DNA of 38,851 nt from Bacteroidia bacterium (GTDB lineage: Bacteria > Bacteroidota > Bacteroidia > Chitinophagales > BACL12). Under the pieces are notes generated by a model. That model was not told the DNA's origin, ran no database searches, and was given only the letters and a program-made list of their open reading frames with translations. This document shows, in pieces, positions 34,629 through 38,851 of the stretch (position 1 is its first letter; each line of letters starts with the position of its first letter). Where the stretch lies: NCBI GenBank assembly GCA_030432405.1, contig JAUIHG010000001.1, positions 69,908 through 108,758 of the forward strand, given 5' to 3'. A program made the translations under genes and the position numbers.

Positions 34629-34644
34629 CTTGCAATGGTGCAAG
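34629..34644 (-). promoter_or_regulatory. inverted repeat, candidate PadR operator
   Basis: CTTGCA-ATGG-TGCAAG has perfect 6-bp arms and lies 19 bases before the PadR ATG. On the minus strand it directly follows and overlaps a near-match to the -7 element (TAAACTTG). The position fits autorepression. Confidence 0.45.
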
Positions 34645-34872
34645 TTTAGGGCAAAGGAAGGTATTTGGCAATGCAAGGTAGTGGGCGAAAGACCGTACCG
34701 GGTTATAACTAGTTCATGGTCAAACACTTGTCGGTGCATGCAATCGGCGTTAAAAAAGTGTTAATGCGTGACGCCCGGGATTTTTCCCGTCTGAAGGACG
34801 CGCAAAATGGACATAGTACCGTACTTCGCGCCGTCTTAAAAAGAGCGCCTTCGGCGTTTTAAACCCCTGATC

Positions 34873-35853
34873 ATGACCAAGAAATACGTAAGCCTGCTTA
34901 TCCTTTTGTTGTCGGTGTCTCCGTTTGTGTGGGCCCAGGACGAAGCGGAAGCAGCGCAGCGGACGGAAAAGTGGCTGACCGGAGGATCCGGCAGCATTTC
35001 GGCCAGCCAAACCAGCCTCACCAACTGGTCGGCAGGCGGCAACGACGCCATCTCCGGCGTGGCCAACCTCTATCTGTTTGCCGACATGAAGGACGGCAAG
35101 CACTCCTGGGTGAGCGACTTCACCGGTGCCTATGGCCTGATCAAGAGCGGCGATGCCGACCTGGCCAAGGCCGACGACCGCCTGATGATCAACTCCAAAT
35201 ACGGCTACGACATCGGCAAGAAGTGGTACGCCTCTACGCTGCTGAACTTCTGGACGCAGTTTGCCAACGGCTACCAGTATGTGGACGGTGTGCAGCTCCC
35301 GGAGCGTACCTCCACCTTCATGGCGCCCGGTTACCTGCAATTCGGCGTGGGTTTTGACTGGTTGCCCAACGACAACTTCTCCCTGTACCTCTCCCCGGCT
35401 ACCGGCAAATTCACGTTTGTCACCGATCAGGCCATCGCCGACCTGGGCACGTTCGGCAACGAAGCGGCCGACACCACAGCCATGGGCATGCCGATTCCCG
35501 GAACCGGCCAGCAGGTCCGCACCGAAGTCGGTGCACACATTCGTGCCGGCTACAACAAGAACCTGAACGAAAACCTGGTGTTCAACACCACTGTGGGCCT
35601 GTTCAGCAACTACCTGGACAGTCCGGAGCGGGTGGACGTGAACTGGAACATGGGCATCACGGCCAAGGTCTGGAAGTTCCTGACCGTCACCCTGAACACG
35701 GAACTCATCTACGACTACGACATCCTGCTCACGGATTTCGACGCCCCCATTGATCCGGACAACGGCGTTTACGGCACCAAGCGCGGCGTGCAGTTCCGCC
35801 AGGTGCTCGGCGTGGGCATCGGCTACACCTTCGGCTCGGAGAAACCCGAATAA
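34873..35853 (+). CDS. DUF3078 outer-membrane-type protein
   Basis: The protein has 326 residues. It has a signal peptide (KKYVSLLILLLSVSPFVWAQ) and then beta-rich sequence with GGSGSISASQTSLTNWSAGG, NSKYGYDIGKKWYASTLLNF and alternating hydrophobic strands ending in IGYTFGSE. This matches the DUF3078 family of Bacteroidota, predicted outer-membrane beta-barrels of unknown substrate. It is a single gene with its own terminator. Confidence 0.9.
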   Translation: MTKKYVSLLILLLSVSPFVWAQDEAEAAQRTEKWLTGGSGSISASQTSLTNWSAGGNDAISGVANLYLFADMKDGKHSWVSDFTGAYGLIKSGDADLAKADDRLMINSKYGYDIGKKWYASTLLNFWTQFANGYQYVDGVQLPERTSTFMAPGYLQFGVGFDWLPNDNFSLYLSPATGKFTFVTDQAIADLGTFGNEAADTTAMGMPIPGTGQQVRTEVGAHIRAGYNKNLNENLVFNTTVGLFSNYLDSPERVDVNWNMGITAKVWKFLTVTLNTELIYDYDILLTDFDAPIDPDNGVYGTKRGVQFRQVLGVGIGYTFGSEKPE

Positions 35854-35890
35854 AGCACCGAACGGAAACGCAAAACCATCAACATGAACG

Positions 35891-35923
35891 CGGGCAGCCT
35901 CAATCGGGCTGCCCGTTTTTTTT
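35891..35923 (+). terminator. intrinsic terminator after the DUF3078 gene
   Basis: CGGGCAGCC-tcaatcg-GGCTGCCCG is a 9-bp stem followed by eight T residues. Most of it also lies within the last codons of the converging CPBP gene on the minus strand. Confidence 0.93.
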
Positions 35924-36487
35924 GGGTTTCGCCCGTACGGGCGAAACACGCCCCCAAAGCCCGCTCAAGTCTCCGAAGATGGCTACGTCAATGACGGCAT
36001 GGGCGGTCATGGCAGCCACCAAACCGGAACGTTCGGTCAAATAGCCGAAGCCGGCCACAATGACGGTCATCAATACGCCGTAGAGGAACATGCCCAGGTT
36101 GCCCGGGCTGAGGTAGCCGTGCAGGGCTACAAAAATGATGGCGGTAATCCAGATGCCCAGCCAGGGCTGAATGGCGCCCCGGAAGAACCATTCCTCCCCT
36201 ATGCCGGCGCAAAGGGAAAGGAAGACCATATCTGGAATGCCCAGTCCAAAACGCCGCACCAACTGGCCAAAGACATGGCGGGGTTCGGCCAGGATGCGGT
36301 TGTGCAACAGCCACAGAATATTGGCCGAGGCAATGCCACCGTACAAGGCACCATCCAGCAGTTGGCGGGACAGGCTGCGGTAATCCAGGCCGAGCTGGGC
36401 CTGCAGGTCCTGGCCGTGAAAGGTCCTGGAAAGCCACCAGCCGATGCCGCCAAAGCCCAACAGGGTGACCAGGCCGAGTCCGGCCAT
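35900..36487 (-). CDS. CPBP-family intramembrane protease homologue
   Basis: The protein has 195 residues from the ATG at 36487, with about five or six membrane helices. The CPBP (Abi) motifs are present: LCAGIGEEWFFRGAIQPWLG (the EExxxR motif), FVALHG and the later AHAVIDV. Such proteins are prenyl-protease relatives, and most are uncharacterised. In the same frame a CTG at 36523 overlaps the preceding gene's stop (CTGA) and would add a basic SLRKRASPRWV leader, a plausible cytoplasmic N-terminus. The C-terminal tail is encoded by the palindrome at 35926-35947 and the terminator hairpin, so it may be unstructured. Confidence 0.85.
   Translation of the reverse strand: MAGLGLVTLLGFGGIGWWLSRTFHGQDLQAQLGLDYRSLSRQLLDGALYGGIASANILWLLHNRILAEPRHVFGQLVRRFGLGIPDMVFLSLCAGIGEEWFFRGAIQPWLGIWITAIIFVALHGYLSPGNLGMFLYGVLMTVIVAGFGYLTERSGLVAAMTAHAVIDVAIFGDLSGLWGRVSPVRAKPKKNGQPD
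35926..35947. repeat. 22-base perfect palindrome at the 3' end of the CPBP gene
   Basis: Nine-base arms GTTTCGCCC and GGGCGAAAC flank GTAC, so the whole is self-complementary. It is the longest copy of the TTCGCC/GGCGAA palindrome family in the window and lies just behind a terminator. Confidence 0.75.
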
Positions 36488-36519
36488 GACCCATCGGGGA
36501 GAAGCGCGTTTGCGGAGGC

Positions 36520-37410
36520 TCAGCGGTTGACGGACTTGAGGACGATGTGGCTGTTGATGGTGGCAGGCATCTCCATGCCCATGACCAGCATGTCCATGGT
36601 CAGGATTTGGGCGATGTCCACGTCCGTGGTCATGCCATCCCGGAGGCGCACTTTCATGGTGCCCTTCTGGGTGCCTTGCATCGACATGGTCATTTCCATG
36701 CCGTTCTGTTCCGTCTGGGTTTCATCCATCCGGATGCGGCCATCTACCTGGATGACGGCCAGATCGCCCTCCACACCGGTGAAGGTGTAGGTATTGGCAT
36801 AATGGATGGGCGTTCCATTGCTGGTGACCTCGATGTCTTGTTCCCAGCTGGCCCCGACCTTGACCTTTTTGTCGGGCAAGGGCGTGATGTAGCTCTGCAT
36901 GTTCTCGAAGGGGTTGGAGGACATGCCGCCCATGCCGGCGTTGCCTTCGCCCAAACGGGCGAGCAAGCTGTCCAAACCGGTGGTTTCAACAACCTCACCC
37001 TTGGCATTGAGGGTCTGCAGGATCGTGGCGTCAAAAAGCGGTCCGAGCGCATCCTCCATCGATTTGCCCATCGGGTCGGTGGAAGGCTGATTGGAATTGA
37101 AGTTCACCGCCATGCCGGGCATGCCGCCCATGGCCATGCGCATGCTGTCCACAATACCGCGGACCTCCACATGGCCCTGCTTGTCGGGACCCTCTTCCAC
37201 GATCAGCTTCATGCCGATGCCCATGTTCATATTCATGTCCATTTCCGTGTCCATTCCGGGCGGCTTCATGTGCATGTCCATATCCATGTCGATGTTCCAG
37301 GCCATCGCTTCTCCGCTGGGCGGCGCAAAGGAGAGGGCGTATTTCTGGGCATTCGCCGTACCGGCGAAACACAAGACACAAAGGAGCAGGCGGAGGGATA
37401 GCGTCGACAT
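36520..37410 (-). CDS. secreted protein, DUF6263-like, Met-rich
   Basis: The protein has 296 residues with a signal peptide (LRLLLCVLCFAGTANAQ). It is unusually rich in Met and Asp near the N-terminus (NIDMDMDMHMKPPGMDTEMD) and again near the C-terminus. The overall pattern (VGASWEQDIEV, LPDKKVKVG, YTFTGVEGDLAVIQVDGRI) resembles the DUF6263-type secreted proteins of Bacteroidota; the family name is a tentative match. The gene downstream of 37446 shares the same plan (RLGDRWENNF, YTFAERENGMAHIDLSGRF), so they are probably paralogues. The Met-rich stretches could bind copper, which is speculation. Confidence 0.8.
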   Translation of the reverse strand: MSTLSLRLLLCVLCFAGTANAQKYALSFAPPSGEAMAWNIDMDMDMHMKPPGMDTEMDMNMNMGIGMKLIVEEGPDKQGHVEVRGIVDSMRMAMGGMPGMAVNFNSNQPSTDPMGKSMEDALGPLFDATILQTLNAKGEVVETTGLDSLLARLGEGNAGMGGMSSNPFENMQSYITPLPDKKVKVGASWEQDIEVTSNGTPIHYANTYTFTGVEGDLAVIQVDGRIRMDETQTEQNGMEMTMSMQGTQKGTMKVRLRDGMTTDVDIAQILTMDMLVMGMEMPATINSHIVLKSVNR

Positions 37411-37445
37411 GGGGAAGGGTTGCTGGGGGCGGTGTACAGAGGGGA

Positions 37446-38405
37446 TCAGGGGTTGGGTTGGGCGCTTGCGCCGGTGGGCTCCAACAGAATGGTGTTGGTC
37501 AGGGTGACGGGTACGGAGAACAGGCCGATGCGGAATTCGAGGTCGAACTCTTGCAGGATTTCCGAGCGTTGGGTCCAGCCCGTGGCCTCTTCCACGCTGA
37601 TGCGGCCGCGCTGGTTGCCGCGCATCAACACGCTGATGTTGCCGTCGGCCATTTCGAAGCCCTCGAAGGGAAACTCGATGTTGCTGTCCGACAGGCGCAT
37701 GGTGTCGGTTTCAAAGCGGCCGCTCAGGTCGATGTGGGCCATACCGTTTTCGCGTTCCGCGAAGGTGTATTTGGACTCCAGCAGCACGGGAAGGCCCAGG
37801 ATGTCCTGGCGGAAATTGTTTTCCCAGCGGTCGCCCAGGCGGACGGGCTCCTGCGGAAGGACGGCCAAAAAGCCTGCCAGACGGCGGAAGAAGTCGCGTC
37901 CGAGCAGGCGTTCCACATTGGCCAATCCGGCGCGGATGCTGTCCATGGCCTCGGTGCCAAAATCGTCTTCCAGGCCTTCGATGCGCTCAATGCGGGCGTG
38001 GCTGTCGTAGAACAATACCACATCACGGCCATTGTAGGTGGTCTCGAGGTCGGAGAGGTCCATGGCCCCGAGCTGCTCGTCGATGTCCTTGGATTGGATG
38101 ATGGCCTGCTCGATGCCAAAATCGAGCTGTACATCGTCCAGGGTCAGCCGTACCGGCTGCAGGGCACCGTCCATGGGCAGAAACTCCTGCTCCAGGCCCG
38201 TGCTGAGGTCCAGCTGCATCTGGGCCTTGAGGCCCAGGCGCAGATCCGCCACGCTTTGCACGCTCAGCGTTCCGCTGCGTTGCGTACCGGGTTCCACCCG
38301 AAGGCGCAAATCCACCGCATCGCTGCCCTTTCCGGTGCAGGATGCCAGGGCCATCATGGCGCTCATCACGCTCAAGAGCAGCGTGGCAATAGGGGTCCGG
38401 TTCAT
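37446..38405 (-). CDS. lipoprotein, DUF6263-like, paralogue of the next gene
   Basis: The protein has 319 residues from the ATG at 38405; an in-frame start at 38426 lies before the promoter element and is less likely. The signal peptide ends in lipobox ALASC (Cys23). The body shares the segments RLGDRWENNFRQD and KYTFAERENGMAHIDLSGRF with the plan of the 36520-37410 protein, and a DVVLFYDSHARIERIEGLED middle region. No enzyme motif is seen. It is first of a three-gene operon, 35 bases before the paralogue. Confidence 0.78.
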   Translation of the reverse strand: MNRTPIATLLLSVMSAMMALASCTGKGSDAVDLRLRVEPGTQRSGTLSVQSVADLRLGLKAQMQLDLSTGLEQEFLPMDGALQPVRLTLDDVQLDFGIEQAIIQSKDIDEQLGAMDLSDLETTYNGRDVVLFYDSHARIERIEGLEDDFGTEAMDSIRAGLANVERLLGRDFFRRLAGFLAVLPQEPVRLGDRWENNFRQDILGLPVLLESKYTFAERENGMAHIDLSGRFETDTMRLSDSNIEFPFEGFEMADGNISVLMRGNQRGRISVEEATGWTQRSEILQEFDLEFRIGLFSVPVTLTNTILLEPTGASAQPNP

Positions 38406-38411
38406 GGCGGA

Positions 38412-38419
38412 CAAAGGTA
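38412..38419 (-). promoter_or_regulatory. -7 promoter element of the DUF6263-like operon
   Basis: TACCTTTG on the minus strand matches TAnnTTTG exactly and ends six bases before the ATG at 38405. The transcript would be almost leaderless. It supports that start over 38426. Confidence 0.5.
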
Positions 38420-38426
38420 GTACCAC

Positions 38427-38851
38427 CGCTCAGGAGGGGGAGACCGGGCTTTGCGGCAGGCCAGCTGGGCAACGCTTGCTCAATAAGTGCCTACAGTTGC
38501 GCATTGGCCCTTCAAAGGGCGTTCTGATTTATGTGTGTACGCTGTGGAAAAGGGCGCCATGCGTAAGTGCGTCTAAGCCTTGGAGTCGTGTTCGCGGGAA
38601 CGCAATTTCTCTTAATATCTTGCTCGTATTCAGGGCCCTATGCTCACATTTTGCTGGAAAATGAAACAGCTTGGGCATAGCTTTGCCCTCAGGTCTCTCC
38701 TTCTGCGGCGTGCTTGGCTTTTGAACGTTGCAGGGTTCCCTCCTGTTGATGGTGCAGCAAGTGGCACAGGATCATGGAATCCTGTCCTGTTTGCACGACC
38801 TTGTATGTCCATTCAGCAGGACCGACCAAAGCTTACGGCCCAACCACTCCC
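38427..38851. other. right-end region without a recognised gene
   Basis: No ORF with a recognisable product was found in these 425 bases. A hairpin CAGGAT-catgga-ATCCTG lies at 38767-38784. A TGTGGAAAA at 38542 is a one-mismatch DnaA box, but it is isolated. A gene might begin beyond the edge. Confidence 0.5.

Noticed and set aside
38630..38812. 60-codon minus-strand frame at the right end
   Set aside because: No family, no start context and ordinary length for chance in this composition.

Overview
The window looks like the chromosome of a GC-rich member of the Bacteroidota. The evidence is a complete-looking Bat (aerotolerance) operon, a Rho factor with a long Arg/Asp/Asn-rich insert, a PadR-PspC pair, DUF3078-type and DUF6263-like secreted proteins, and five copies of the Bacteroidota -7 promoter element TAnnTTTG placed sensibly before genes. 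No tRNA, rRNA, CRISPR array or transposase was recognised. Base composition and counts quoted here are by eye or by hand.

Layout, left to right. 1-7936 (minus): MoxR ATPase, DUF58 protein, a BatD-like membrane protein, BatA, BatB, BatC and BatD (running off the left edge), almost all overlapping or abutting, so one envelope-stress operon. 8191-9853 (minus): an AT-rich island with a retron-type reverse transcriptase, an XRE-type HTH protein, a small unknown protein, and upstream of them a 114-nt segment that folds like a retron msr-msd RNA. 9907-12711: a large secreted lamin-tail protein. 12831-15613 (plus): aspartate-semialdehyde dehydrogenase and a secreted beta-propeller protein. 15737-17025: a decayed second copy of the asd 3' end next to a lone AT-rich gene with an HNH-like zinc motif. 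17090-18388: serS. 19111-26771 (plus): rho with a C-rich leader, rpmH-rnpA-yidD, a C-terminal processing protease, an M28 peptidase and tsaB. 26965-28041: two paralogous ArsR-like regulators with an AT-rich spacer. 28207-31439 (minus): nadA, nadD and an M29 aminopeptidase, with a cluster of DnaA-box-like sites between nadA and nadD. 31592-38405: a YceI lipoprotein, PadR-PspC operon, a DUF3078 protein, and an operon of two DUF6263-like secreted proteins plus a CPBP membrane protease.

The most notable observations are (1) the candidate retron with its predicted RNA; (2) a family of short palindromes with TTCGCC and GGCGAA arms, at least eleven intact copies and nine exact copies of the core TTCGCCGGAGGC, scattered through unrelated genes in more than one reading frame; (3) an rnpA gene with no ATG/GTG/TTG start at its conserved N-terminus, preceded by a 13-codon ORF whose stop overlaps a CTG; (4) an asd pseudogene scar beside a foreign-looking HNH-like gene; and (5) a DnaA-box cluster between nadA and nadD.

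Most of the window is housekeeping: amino-acid biosynthesis (asd), NAD synthesis (nadA, nadD), translation (serS, rpmH, rnpA, tsaB), transcription termination (rho), and envelope quality control (Bat, PspC, S41, M28, YidD). The two AT-rich insertions are the accessory part.
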